From Olavius sp. associated proteobacterium Delta 1 (GTDB taxonomy: Bacteria; Desulfobacterota; Desulfobacteria; Desulfobacterales; JAFDCJ01), in the NCBI GenBank assembly GCA_902749685.1, contig CACVKW010000228.1, positions 62,001-126,000 of the forward strand: DNA of 64,000 bases, in the 5' to 3' direction. Position numbers and translations under genes: made by a program. The notes beneath the pieces are model-generated. The model saw only the letters and a program-made list of their open reading frames with translations, had not been told where the DNA came from and searched no databases. Shown here piece after piece: positions 36,376 through 46,028 of the stretch (positions are counted from its first letter, which is position 1; each line of letters starts with the position of its first letter).

Positions 36376-37440
36376 ATGGAAATTACGATAACACGCAATG
36401 AGAAACTAAAATCAAAGCCGGATGATGACAGCCTCGGCTTCGGAACCCTTTTTACCGATTACATGTTTAACATGGATTACGACTTACAAAAAGGGTGGCA
36501 CAACCCCCGCATCGAACCCTATGGGTCGATTGTGATGGACCCGGCCACCATGTTTCTGCACTATGGTCAGGGGATATTTGAAGGCCTCAAGGCCTACCGC
36601 ACCGGATCAGGCCGGATCCAGTTGTACCGGCCCCAGGAAAACATCAGCCGCTTAAACCGGTCCTGCCGGCGCCTGTGCATTCCCGAGATCGATGAAGATT
36701 TCGCCCTCGATGCCATGAAACAGCTCATCGAGCTGGAAAAAGACTGGGTTCCCGGAGCGCCGGAAACATCGCTGTATATCCGCCCCACGATCATTGCCAT
36801 GGATCCATTCTTAGGCGTGCGGGCCTCCCATACCTATCGCTACTTTATAATTCTCTCGCCGGTGGGAGCCTATTATCCGGAAGGATTCAATCCGGTAAAA
36901 ATTTTGGTGACCTCAGACTACGTAAGGGCTGTGCGCGGCGGGGTTGGGGAAGCCAAAACCCCAGGTAATTATGCCGCCAGCCTGCTGGCCGGCGAGCTGG
37001 CTCATGATGCCGGCTATACCCAGGTACTCTGGCTGGATGGCGTTGAACAAAAATATCTCGAAGAAGTCGGATCCATGAACATCTTTTTCGTGATCGATGA
37101 TGAAATTATCACGCCTGCGTTAAACGGCAGTATCCTGCCGGGTGTTACCCGCAAATCGGTTATCGAACTCGCCAAACACTGGAACGAAAACGTGTCGGAA
37201 AGAAAAATCAGCATTGACGAATTGATGCAAGCCCATGCTGCCGGAAGCCTTAAAGAAGTTTTCGGGGCCGGAACTGCGGCCGTCATTTCCCCGGTCGGAC
37301 AGATTAAATTCATCGACCAGGTTATCACCATTAACGACAACCAGACCGGTCCGGTGGCAAAAAAATACTACCAGGCCATCACCGACATGCAGTATGGCAG
37401 GGCCGATGATCCAATGGGGTGGATTGTACCGATCTCCTGA
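36376..37440 (+). CDS. ilvE: Branched-chain amino acid aminotransferase
   Basis: 354 residues, class IV PLP enzyme of the longer BCAT II type. Substrate-side motif FHYGQGIFEGLKAYR (here FLHYGQGIFEGLKAYR), the PLP Lys in GVGEAKTPGNYAASL, and EEVGSMNIFFV are all present. It interconverts valine, leucine and isoleucine with their 2-keto acids using glutamate. AAGGAGG upstream gives a strong start. No other branched-chain genes lie beside it. The TGA stop is the first element of a GAATTCGGAAGTGGG repeat copy. Confidence 0.95.
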   Translation: MEITITRNEKLKSKPDDDSLGFGTLFTDYMFNMDYDLQKGWHNPRIEPYGSIVMDPATMFLHYGQGIFEGLKAYRTGSGRIQLYRPQENISRLNRSCRRLCIPEIDEDFALDAMKQLIELEKDWVPGAPETSLYIRPTIIAMDPFLGVRASHTYRYFIILSPVGAYYPEGFNPVKILVTSDYVRAVRGGVGEAKTPGNYAASLLAGELAHDAGYTQVLWLDGVEQKYLEEVGSMNIFFVIDDEIITPALNGSILPGVTRKSVIELAKHWNENVSERKISIDELMQAHAAGSLKEVFGAGTAAVISPVGQIKFIDQVITINDNQTGPVAKKYYQAITDMQYGRADDPMGWIVPIS

Positions 37441-37470
37441 ATTCGGAAGTGGGAATGCGGAAGTCGGATT
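37441..37470. repeat. GAATTCGGAAGTGGGAATGC repeat copy after ilvE
   Basis: ATTCGGAAGTGGGAATGCGG then AAGTCGGATT, starting at the first base after the ilvE stop. It matches the copies near 32945-33119 and inside dsrN. Confidence 0.8.
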
Positions 37471-37667
37471 TAAACAGTCCGTCTAAAGTGTATGGGTTCT
37501 GGTATGAGGTCTAAAACGATTAAAAGCCGGGACGATGGATATCAAGTATAGTATCATCTACCTTACACCCTGCACCCGATACCATGTACCTTGCGCCTGG
37601 AGCAGTTTCTCATCGAGTATCAGGTGGTCATCGCCCAGCAACCAAGAACCAAAACATAGAGGCCAAG

Positions 37668-39077
37668 ATGATGAATGATATCGTTGAAAAAGATTATCTA
37701 CCTGATTTTGTTTCAAAAATGAAGAAAGAAAATCTCGCTGACATCGTTATCGACACATTTTGCCATTACCACAATCAGGCGCTGACCGGAGAAACCGGCC
37801 TGATACATGACAACGATATCAAACCGGTTGAGCTGGATGAAATTCAGGAACTGGGCAATCTGGACATTTATCAAGAGCAAGGAGAACGCGCCGACAAAAA
37901 TGCAGTCAGAATTGTTTTAAATGGCGGTCTGGGCACAAGCATGGGGCTGACAGGACCAAAATCTTTACTAAACGTTAAAGATGGCCAATCTTTTCTAAGC
38001 CTAATTATGAATCAGGCGGAAAATAGTCATGTGAACCTGCTTTTTATGAACAGTTTCAGCACCCATGATGATACCCTGGCAGAGCTGGATAAAATTAATT
38101 CGCCGCTAAAGCCAAAGAGCTTTCGCCAAAACAAATATCCTAAAGTGTTACAGGAGAACTTTGCGCCGGCCTCCTGGCCGCCAAATCCGAAACTGGAATG
38201 GAATCCCCCCGGCCACGGCGATGTGTATACGGCCCTTTACACCTCCGGGATGCTGCAACAGCTTTTGGCTGAAAATATTCAATATGCCTTTATTTCTAAT
38301 TCAGACAACCTGGGTGCCCGCATGGATGCGTCCCTTTTGGGTTATTTTGCCAAAAAAGAAATTCCATTTATGATGGAAGTGGCTGAAAAAACGCCATCCG
38401 ATGTTAAAGGCGGACATCTGGCCACACTCAGAAATAACGGCCGTTTTGTTTTACGCGAAGCCGCCCAGTGTCCCAAAGAAGAGGTCGTGGCGTTTCAAAA
38501 AATCGGCCACTACAGATATTTCAACACCAACAGTATCTGGATCAATTTAAATTCACTAAATCAGATATTTAAAAAAAATAACAAAGTACTGCTGCCGCTG
38601 ATTCTTAACTCCAAGACCCTCGACCCTAGAGATGAAAATAGCCCGCCGGTCTATCAGTTTGAAACCGCAATGGGTGCCGCCATCTCACTTTTTGATAACG
38701 CCGCTGCGGTCAAGGTGCCGCGATCGCGCTTTTTCCCGGTAAAAACCTGCAACGACCTGCTGATTATGCGTTCTGATTGTTTCGTGTTTACTGAAAAGAA
38801 AAATTTACGGATGAATCCGGATAGAAAGATAAATCAAAAACAGGAAACAATAAAAATAAAACTCGACCCCAAATATTATGGAAAAATTGACGATTTTGAC
38901 AAACGGTTTGCCGATGGGGTTCCGTCTCTTGTGGATTGCTACTCGTTGAGTATCGAAGGCGATGTTTTATTCGAAAAGAATGTCAAAATTAGGGGTTCGG
39001 TCACAATCAGAAATACCCGTGAGATCCAGCAGGTTATCAAAGAAGGGACCGTCATTGACAAAGACCTAGTCTGCTAG
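37668..39077 (+). CDS. UTP-glucose-1-phosphate uridylyltransferase, eukaryotic (UDPGP) type
   Basis: 469 residues from the ATG at 37668, which follows AGAGG; a second ATG is the next codon. The UDPGP motif LNGGLGTSMGLTGPKSLL is intact, as are HGDVYTAL, NSDNLGARMD and the C-terminal beta-helix-like IRGSVTIRN. This family, common in eukaryotes and scattered bacteria, makes UDP-glucose and is unrelated in close detail to bacterial GalU. It may supply sugar nucleotide for the glycogen genes 2.4 kb away or for cell-surface glycans. A palindromic repeat follows the stop. Confidence 0.9.
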   Translation: MMNDIVEKDYLPDFVSKMKKENLADIVIDTFCHYHNQALTGETGLIHDNDIKPVELDEIQELGNLDIYQEQGERADKNAVRIVLNGGLGTSMGLTGPKSLLNVKDGQSFLSLIMNQAENSHVNLLFMNSFSTHDDTLAELDKINSPLKPKSFRQNKYPKVLQENFAPASWPPNPKLEWNPPGHGDVYTALYTSGMLQQLLAENIQYAFISNSDNLGARMDASLLGYFAKKEIPFMMEVAEKTPSDVKGGHLATLRNNGRFVLREAAQCPKEEVVAFQKIGHYRYFNTNSIWINLNSLNQIFKKNNKVLLPLILNSKTLDPRDENSPPVYQFETAMGAAISLFDNAAAVKVPRSRFFPVKTCNDLLIMRSDCFVFTEKKNLRMNPDRKINQKQETIKIKLDPKYYGKIDDFDKRFADGVPSLVDCYSLSIEGDVLFEKNVKIRGSVTIRNTREIQQVIKEGTVIDKDLVC

Positions 39078-39114
39078 ATTGGAATAACAGCAACGATTTA
39101 ATGCCTTTAAATAG

Positions 39115-39210
39115 GCCACGAATTAACACGGATTTTCACGAAAAAATTTATTCAATATATTTTCTTTTGATTTTAGCAATAATTCGTGCTCATTCGTGTC
39201 AATTCGTGGC
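39115..39210. repeat. GCCACGAATT...AATTCGTGGC palindromic element, copy 3
   Basis: GCCACGAATTAACACGGATT at the left and TTCGTGTCAATTCGTGGC at the right, with an AT-rich centre. It is the best preserved of the three copies in the window and lies between convergent genes. Confidence 0.85.
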
Positions 39211-39266
39211 TAAATAATCCTAATACGAAATAATTCTGATCCTGGGCTCACCGCCACATAATCCCA

Positions 39267-40703
39267 TCATTGATTCCGCAATTTTGTCAAATATGTGATG
39301 GTTACCTTTTCTTTCGAACCGGGCGCAATTTTTAAGGAAGCCGGTGTAAGGGCCAGATTGACTGAAATCGTTCCTTTGACTTCCAGATTGTTGAGCGGAA
39401 CTTTTTCGGTATAAATTGTAGCTATATTTTCGAGTATTCGCTTCCCGCCGATGACGGCGACGGTTTCGGGCTGGACATCGGTCTCGGTCAGGATAAAATG
39501 GTCCGGCAGTCTGCCGACCCAATCGATTTGCACCGGCATCTCTTTTTTAATGAGGACATCCAGATCTACCTCCACCACCGTGGGGGCCACACCCTTTAAA
39601 ACAATTCCGGGTGGCAGGGAGATGCTCTCCCGCGTAATCGTAAAGCTGTTGGGACCGACCTTGGATTTGTTCAGGTCCAACTTGACCTGCACCTGATCCG
39701 GTTTGATGGATTTTATCAATGCACCGGATCCTTCCAATTCGAGGCTGACCGTATTCACAGAAGTCTGGACAATTTCCATGGAAGGATCTCGATTCAGGTA
39801 AACGACCGGACTTTCAAACGTCAGCAGCGTATCCCCCCCCCTGGAAACGCTAAACCACACGCCGGTAATGAAAATAACGGAAAAAAGTGCGGCGGCAACG
39901 ATCATCAGCTTTTCTTTAATCAGCTCACGCCCTTTTTTGGAGGCAACCCCTTTATGCTGCCGCAAAATTTGTTCAAGTTTGCGCTTTTGTTTGACAACTT
40001 TCAAGGTGCCGCCCCGCACGACCACCACATCTCCTCTTTCCTCGGAAACCGCTATAATGAGGGCATCGGTGGCTTCCGCCAATCCCAGGGCTGCCCGGTG
40101 ACGGGTGCCGAAATAGGTGGGTAGATCATCTCGGCGGGACAGGGGCAAAATGGCACCGACCTGGATAATTTGATCGCCTTGAATGACAGCGGCGCCGTCA
40201 TGCACCGGATTGTCGGGCCAGAATACGCTCAGAATCATCTCTTTTGAAATTTCCCCTTTCCAGGGAATTCCGCTCTGGATCACCTCCTCCACATCATCTT
40301 TACCCGGAAATACTATTAAGGCGCCGCATTTGCGCAGTCCCATCTCATAGACGCTCTGGACAATAATTTCGATCGTGCTGATAACTGCTTTTGAAGAAAC
40401 ATCCCACAGGATGGCCTTCAGATGGGTGGCCTGTAATACGCTGCGGATTTCATTGCGAAAAATAACAATGATAATAAATGCCCCCAGGGCAACAATTCCC
40501 TGGACCACCCAGCTGGTTACGATTAACCCCATTGAAACCGCCACCTGCTGGAAAAACCAGAGAATGGTCATACCGATCAATACCCGGAACGCATTGGTCC
40601 CTCTAAACAGGATATAAAACCTGAAAAGAATATAGCTGACCAGGCCGATGTCGACGATATCCTGCCAGCGAAGGCTTGATATCAGAAATATGATCTTTTC
40701 CAT
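39267..40703 (-). CDS. Diadenylate cyclase (CdaA) fused to YbbR/CdaR domains
   Basis: 478 residues from the ATG at 40703. About three N-terminal membrane helices (10-82) lead to a DisA_N diadenylate cyclase domain with DGA at 169-171 and RHR at 201-203, both needed for making c-di-AMP from two ATP. A fourth helix (about 273-293) is followed by two YbbR-type beta domains outside the membrane (VVEVDLDVLIKKEMPVQIDW and similar). In Firmicutes, cyclase and YbbR regulator are separate neighbouring genes, cdaA and cdaR; here they are one chain. The gene starts 5 bases after the stop of the upstream DUF2914 gene. Confidence 0.9.
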   Translation of the reverse strand: MEKIIFLISSLRWQDIVDIGLVSYILFRFYILFRGTNAFRVLIGMTILWFFQQVAVSMGLIVTSWVVQGIVALGAFIIIVIFRNEIRSVLQATHLKAILWDVSSKAVISTIEIIVQSVYEMGLRKCGALIVFPGKDDVEEVIQSGIPWKGEISKEMILSVFWPDNPVHDGAAVIQGDQIIQVGAILPLSRRDDLPTYFGTRHRAALGLAEATDALIIAVSEERGDVVVVRGGTLKVVKQKRKLEQILRQHKGVASKKGRELIKEKLMIVAAALFSVIFITGVWFSVSRGGDTLLTFESPVVYLNRDPSMEIVQTSVNTVSLELEGSGALIKSIKPDQVQVKLDLNKSKVGPNSFTITRESISLPPGIVLKGVAPTVVEVDLDVLIKKEMPVQIDWVGRLPDHFILTETDVQPETVAVIGGKRILENIATIYTEKVPLNNLEVKGTISVNLALTPASLKIAPGSKEKVTITYLTKLRNQ

Positions 40704-40708
40704 GCCAC

Positions 40709-41137
40709 TTATTCCGTGATGCTGAACCTCAGTACTTGGAGAATATGACCCTGCGAATCGGTAATTTCTACCCGCCAGGGTCCGAAATCCTCTGCGCGAA
40801 GCTGGAAGCTGCTGTAAGTCGACCATCGTGGCGGCTTCAGGGTGAGCTTTATCCTGGCGCTGGGCCGGTCGCGGTGAAACCAATGGTGATATATAACGGT
40901 TTTGCTCGGCACCGGATCAAACGATGTAAAGCAAATGGCTTTGCGGCGTTCGATAGAAAAAACGGTGGTCGAATTTTGGGGAGTTTGACCCTGTATATCC
41001 TCACACATCTCCGCTTGAACCAACACGAGCTTGCCGACGGCTGTGTCGCTTGTATCTGGTTGAGATTGAACAGATAACGGTGGAAACACAAAAAGGAAGA
41101 TTGAAAAAATCAATAACAAAAAGGTTCGAAAGATCAT
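40709..41137 (-). CDS. DUF2914 domain protein, exported
   Basis: 142 residues. A signal peptide (FLLLIFSIFLFVFPPLSVQS) is followed by a DUF2914 domain: VLVQAEMCEDI, CFTSFDPV, VIYHHWFHRD and SYSFQLRAEDFGPWRVEI-like ending (STYSSFQLRAEDFGPWRVEI). The fold is a small periplasmic beta domain of unknown function. It is directly upstream of the diadenylate cyclase-YbbR fusion and probably co-transcribed, so it might interact with the external YbbR domains; that is inference from position. Confidence 0.8.
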   Translation of the reverse strand: MIFRTFLLLIFSIFLFVFPPLSVQSQPDTSDTAVGKLVLVQAEMCEDIQGQTPQNSTTVFSIERRKAICFTSFDPVPSKTVIYHHWFHRDRPSARIKLTLKPPRWSTYSSFQLRAEDFGPWRVEITDSQGHILQVLRFSITE

Positions 41138-41483
41138 GGCCGACCGCCTGCCTATTAATTCAATAAAGTTGGAGTGTTGGTTTCCTGCCCCTAGGGCTTA
41201 CAGGCCGGAGGGTAGGGCCTACTCCTCGGAGCGCGCCTGGGATATGGTAGTATTGAGAATTTAAGAGGAATTACAATGCCGCTAAATTTCTGTCATCCTT
41301 TAAATTTATCATATATATCTTATACTTATAATATCGACTTTTTACAAGGAAAATTAGAAAAAATATTACAAAATAATTTTCCGTTATTTGGTTGATTGGT
41401 TGATTAGTTACAGACTTATCAATATAATATAGATCTAACTCTGAATTTGAAAATTAAGGCTATGTTTCTCCACGATAAACAGA
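41138..41483. other. Divergent intergenic region with GC-rich hairpin and promoter
   Basis: Near 41185-41250 a GC-rich patch folds (GGAGGGTAGGGCCTACTCC). The right half is AT-rich with tandem GGTTGATT units, and carries the glycogen operon promoter given separately. Nothing else is recognised. Confidence 0.5.
41400..41428 (+). promoter_or_regulatory. Sigma-70-type promoter of the glycogen operon
   Basis: TTGATT (41400-41405), a 17-base spacer and a perfect TATAAT (41423-41428) lie 55 bases before the debranching enzyme ATG. Confidence 0.6.
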
Positions 41484-44400
41484 ATGGATAACGATAATCA
41501 ATTGAAACAGAACCCGGCCCCGGGAATCCGCCTGGTGAAATTTTGCGGCGATACGGTGGATTTCACGTTGAATTTACCGTACGCCCAAAACGGCTCGGCC
41601 TGGGTCCGCACCAATATTGGACAATCAACAATAATCAGAAAAGAAATTATCGGCCAGGTTGATGCGGGGCAATCCCCTCTGGGCAGAGCCTGGTTTGACA
41701 TTCCGATGCGACGGCTCGGCGAGCAGACTTTTACGGTAAAACTACCTTTGTGCGAAAGCGGTCATTTTGAGGCAAAGTGTTTCTTCGTGCCGCAAAGCGA
41801 AGAAACGCCAGTCTGGCCCCGGGGCTCCAACACCATTATCAATGTAGATTCCGCCGACGCTTGCTGCGGCAACATTATTTACAATGCCTTCGTACGGCAA
41901 TTTGGTCCCAACAAATCGGGCGCCGAAACGTTGTCATCTTCCCAAAATGAGCTCATCGCCCATCTCGACCAAAGAGCCTATACCGTTATTCCACCATCGG
42001 GAACGTTTCGGGATCTGATTACCGAACTTGATTTTATTCTGGGTGATCTGGGCTGCCGGATTTTGATGTTGCTGCCGATTCACCCGACCCCCACGACTTA
42101 CGGTCGCATGGGAAGATTCGGCAGCCCTTATGCGGCCTTGAGTTTTACCGCCGTCGATCCGGCCCTCGCGGTATTTGATCACCACGCCACTCCCCTGGAA
42201 CAGTTCATTGAACTGGTGGACGCGGTTCACCAGCGCAATGCCCGGATTATTATCGATATCGCCATTAATCACACCGGCTGGGCCGCCGGTCTGCACGAGT
42301 CCCATCCCCGGTGGCTGGTGCGGGGTCCGGAAGGTAAAATTGAAGTCCCCGGTGCCTGGGGCGTCGACTGGGAAGATCTCACCAAACTGGATTATAACCA
42401 CAAAGACCTCTGGCAGTATATGGCCGATGTATTTCTAACCTGGTGTAACCGCGGGGTCGACGGATTTCGCTGTGATGCCGGCTACATGATTCCGGCAGCT
42501 GCCTGGAAATATATTGTTGCTCGGGTCCGTGAGCAATACCCGGATACCGTTTTCGTACTGGAAGGCCTGGGCGGCAAAATCTCGGTGACCCGGGATCTAT
42601 TGAACACCGCCAACTTGAATTGGGCCTACTCCGAGTTGTTTCAGAACTATGACCGCGGGCAGGTTGAAAACTACCTGCCCGAGGCCTTCGACATATCGGC
42701 CAGCGATGGTATTACCGTCCATTTCGCCGAAACTCACGACAATTTAAGGCTGGCGGCCCGTTCAAAAATTTACGCCCGCCTGCGCACCGCACTATGCGCC
42801 CTGTGTTCACCGCAGGGCGCATTTGGTTTTGCCAACGGCGTGGAATGGTATGCTACAGAAAAAATTAATGTCCACAATTCTCCTTCACTGAACTGGGGTG
42901 CCGAGATCAATCAGGTCGATTTCATCCGGCGCTTGAATGATTTGTTGAAGACACACCCGGCTTTTCATGGTGATACGGCATTACAAATGATCCAGCAGGG
43001 TCAAAGCAACCATATTTGCCTGCTGCGCCGCCACATACCAACGGATAAAAAGCTGCTGATCGTGGTCAACCTGGATGACGAAAACCAGACGACGGCCCGC
43101 TGGGATTCCGTGGCGGCAGAAATGAATGGTTCGCAATTTATCGATCTTCTTTCTGAAGCCGCGGTGGCGGTATCGACATCGGAAGGTTTGCACAGCTGTC
43201 TTTTGGAACCTGGACAGGTGTTGTGCCTTACCCAGGATGAAGACGATTTGAATTTTGACCAAATATTACCGGCTCAACCTTGCGGGCTGCCCCGGCAAAT
43301 TGAAGTGCAACGATTGCACGCCAAGGTGCTGCAGGCATTTAGCTTTTACCACGGAACCGGAGATCTGGCAGCTTTTGATATCGAACAGGCCGCAAGGCAG
43401 TTAAAAATAAATCCGTTTAATTTGTGCCGTAACCTTTATCCCAGCAGCCTGGAACCCCGTGTCATCACCTGGCAGTGGCCGCAAGATCTGCGGCGTGAAG
43501 TCATGGTACCACCGGGCCATTTTCTATATGTCCGCGCAGATCATGCATTTCGCGCCCGACTGATTGGCAATCAACGGACCTGGGCCAGTGAAGCAAGCAT
43601 CGAAGGCGCGGATGGAACTTTTTTTGTTTTATTTGCACCGCTGGATCCACCCGCATCCGCCCAATCTTACAGCCTGAGGCTTTCCGTATTTACTCCCGAC
43701 GGCGGGCGGCACGCGCAAGCGCCCCTGTTGCTCCTGCCGCGAGCCGAGCAGGTTCGGGTTAAACGGATCTTTCAGCAAGCAGATCTTCATCGCAATAGTC
43801 TTTCTTTTCTGGCAACCAACGGACGCGGTGCCATGCTTAAACTACCGATAGCCTGGGCTGAGCTGGGCAGTCGCTACGACAGCCTGCTGGCGGCCAACAT
43901 GAGTCGGGAATACCCTGAAGACCGCTGGATTATGTTTACCCGTTGCCGCGCCTGGCTTGTATTCCAGGGGTACTCCCAGGCATTAAATACCGACTGCCTT
44001 GAGGCTTTCGCTGTCAGTGACCTTGGCGGCGGTTTTTGGCGCTATCATATCCCAACCGGACAGGGAGAAAACATATGGCTAACCATTGGCTTAAACATGG
44101 TGGCCGGTGCCAACGGCCTGCAAATGACATTTTATCGCCATCCATCAGATGGCAGAGAAGACCACCTGGATGATAACAAGCCGGTTCAGCTCATTTTGCG
44201 ACCGGACATTGAAAACCGTAATTTTCATGACACCACTAAAGCTTATACGGGACCGGAAGGCCTCTGGCCTCAACGCGTCAGACCTTATCAGCAGGGATTT
44301 GATTTTAGGCCGGACTCCCAGCATCATCTGAGGATGCAGATATCCTGCGGCGATTTTGTTCCGGAACCGGAATGGCAATATATGGTTCATCGGACTTTTG

Positions 44401-45791
44401 ATGCCCAACGCGGCCAGGATCCTGATTCAGACTTATTCAGTCCCGGGTATTTTTCAGTGGCTCTGGAAGGGAATCAACAGGCCCGCCTTACAGCTGGTAT
44501 GCCCCACGCCATGGAGGATGCTGCCTTGCAAAAGCCCCCGGCCGCCGAACATTATACCAAACCCTTTGAAACCAGAAAAAATACCCGTAACTGCCTGCAG
44601 CATATATTAATCCGGGCCATGGAGGATTTTGTGGTGCAGCGCGGTGAGCAGCAATCCGTCATTGCCGGGTATCCCTGGTTCCTCGACTGGGGACGAGATG
44701 CACTGATATTTGTGCGTGGGTTGATCGCAGCCCGGAAATTGGCCGCAGCCCGGGCCATATTGAAACAATTCGGTCAATTTGAACAGCAGGGAACGCTGCC
44801 GAATATGATCCAGGGCACCCAGGCCGCCAACCGCGATACTTCAGATGCTCCCCTCTGGTTTATCCTGGCCTGTGAGGATTTATTACGAGCCGAAAACAAC
44901 GATCGCTTCTTGGAGGCCGACTGCCGCGGCCGCTCCGTGGGCGATATTATTTTGTCCATTGGCAATGGATTTAGGACCGGCACCCCCAACGGCATCAAAA
45001 TGGACCCCGCAACCGGGCTGATATTCAGCCCGGTACATTATACCTGGATGGACACCGATCATCCGGCCGGCACTCCGCGACAGGGGTATCCGATTGAAAT
45101 TCAGGCATTGTGGTATGCCGCCCTCCGATTATTGGGCCGGGTAGACCAGGAAGAAATTCAGAATCAATGGCTCCGGTTAGCCCGCAAGGTTCAATCTTCA
45201 ATTATTCATCTGTTCTGGCAAAATGACCCTGGGTACCTCTCAGACTGCCGGCATGCTGCTGCCGGACAGTCTGCCTTGGCGGCAACCCCTGATGATGCCC
45301 TGCGGCCGAATCAGTTGCTGGCCATCACCCTGGGGGCCGTCGGTGACAAAGATCTATGCCGTCGCATTCTTGCCTCCTGCCAAACACTTTTAGTACCGGG
45401 CGCCATCCGCAGCCTGGCGGACAGGCCCGTGGCGTATCCAATCGAGATCATTCATCAGGGATCCACGCTAAATGACCCCCATCATCCTTACCAGGGTGAA
45501 TACCGTGGTGATGAAGATAGCCGACGTAAACCCGCATACCACAACGGTACCGCCTGGACCTGGCAGTTTCCATCGTTTTGTGAGGCATGGTCGACGACCT
45601 ATGGGGCTGAAAGCCGGGAAACGGCTCTGGCCTGGCTCTCCAGCGGAGTGAAATTACTGGACCGCGGCTGTGTGGGCCACATCCCGGAAATTCTGGATGG
45701 CGATTTTCCCCATACCCCCCGCGGGTGCGAAGCACAGGCCTGGGGAGCAAGTGAACTGCTAAGGGTATGGATTAAATTGCAGGGGAAATAG
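41484..45791 (+). CDS. Bifunctional glycogen debranching protein (GH13 plus amylo-alpha-1,6-glucosidase)
   Basis: 1435 residues. The N-terminal half contains a GH13 barrel with nucleophile region GFRCDAGYM, acid/base Glu in VFVLEGLGG and the HD pair in AETHDN. The C-terminal part, about 1040-1430, is a GDE_C (amylo-1,6-glucosidase) domain: GYPWFLDWGRDALIFVRGL, GNLPNMIQG-like (GTLPNMIQGT) and CEAQAWGASELLRVW. The arrangement parallels eukaryotic debranching enzyme, with transferase and glucosidase in one chain. It removes branch points so the phosphorylase encoded next can go on. No export signal, so cytoplasmic. The middle third (about 580-1030) has no clear family assignment. Confidence 0.88.
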   Translation: MDNDNQLKQNPAPGIRLVKFCGDTVDFTLNLPYAQNGSAWVRTNIGQSTIIRKEIIGQVDAGQSPLGRAWFDIPMRRLGEQTFTVKLPLCESGHFEAKCFFVPQSEETPVWPRGSNTIINVDSADACCGNIIYNAFVRQFGPNKSGAETLSSSQNELIAHLDQRAYTVIPPSGTFRDLITELDFILGDLGCRILMLLPIHPTPTTYGRMGRFGSPYAALSFTAVDPALAVFDHHATPLEQFIELVDAVHQRNARIIIDIAINHTGWAAGLHESHPRWLVRGPEGKIEVPGAWGVDWEDLTKLDYNHKDLWQYMADVFLTWCNRGVDGFRCDAGYMIPAAAWKYIVARVREQYPDTVFVLEGLGGKISVTRDLLNTANLNWAYSELFQNYDRGQVENYLPEAFDISASDGITVHFAETHDNLRLAARSKIYARLRTALCALCSPQGAFGFANGVEWYATEKINVHNSPSLNWGAEINQVDFIRRLNDLLKTHPAFHGDTALQMIQQGQSNHICLLRRHIPTDKKLLIVVNLDDENQTTARWDSVAAEMNGSQFIDLLSEAAVAVSTSEGLHSCLLEPGQVLCLTQDEDDLNFDQILPAQPCGLPRQIEVQRLHAKVLQAFSFYHGTGDLAAFDIEQAARQLKINPFNLCRNLYPSSLEPRVITWQWPQDLRREVMVPPGHFLYVRADHAFRARLIGNQRTWASEASIEGADGTFFVLFAPLDPPASAQSYSLRLSVFTPDGGRHAQAPLLLLPRAEQVRVKRIFQQADLHRNSLSFLATNGRGAMLKLPIAWAELGSRYDSLLAANMSREYPEDRWIMFTRCRAWLVFQGYSQALNTDCLEAFAVSDLGGGFWRYHIPTGQGENIWLTIGLNMVAGANGLQMTFYRHPSDGREDHLDDNKPVQLILRPDIENRNFHDTTKAYTGPEGLWPQRVRPYQQGFDFRPDSQHHLRMQISCGDFVPEPEWQYMVHRTFDAQRGQDPDSDLFSPGYFSVALEGNQQARLTAGMPHAMEDAALQKPPAAEHYTKPFETRKNTRNCLQHILIRAMEDFVVQRGEQQSVIAGYPWFLDWGRDALIFVRGLIAARKLAAARAILKQFGQFEQQGTLPNMIQGTQAANRDTSDAPLWFILACEDLLRAENNDRFLEADCRGRSVGDIILSIGNGFRTGTPNGIKMDPATGLIFSPVHYTWMDTDHPAGTPRQGYPIEIQALWYAALRLLGRVDQEEIQNQWLRLARKVQSSIIHLFWQNDPGYLSDCRHAAAGQSALAATPDDALRPNQLLAITLGAVGDKDLCRRILASCQTLLVPGAIRSLADRPVAYPIEIIHQGSTLNDPHHPYQGEYRGDEDSRRKPAYHNGTAWTWQFPSFCEAWSTTYGAESRETALAWLSSGVKLLDRGCVGHIPEILDGDFPHTPRGCEAQAWGASELLRVWIKLQGK

Positions 45792-45801
45792 GGAAAAAAT
45801 T

Positions 45802-45850
45802 AAAAGCGAATGTCGAAATTCGATATTCTGCAGTTCTGCGGTTCGCTTTT
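45802..45850 (+). terminator. Hairpin after the debranching enzyme gene
   Basis: A 9-bp stem AAAAGCGAA/TTCGCTTTT encloses a smaller TCGAA/TTCGA hairpin. It ends in TTTTATA and may act as a weak terminator or processing site 10 bases past the stop. Confidence 0.4.
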
Positions 45851-46028
45851 ATACATTTGGTGCTTGCGATTTGGGATTTTATTGTCTTTTAAACCCAGGC
45901 GAACATATTGCTTTTTTTGCATTTGAACCCTATCTTTGAACTTTAATTAATCATTCAAAATTACCAGCTTGCGGACTGATCGTTGCAGACTGTTTTAATT
46001 ATAAATTGAAATTGAGGTATTATAATAC

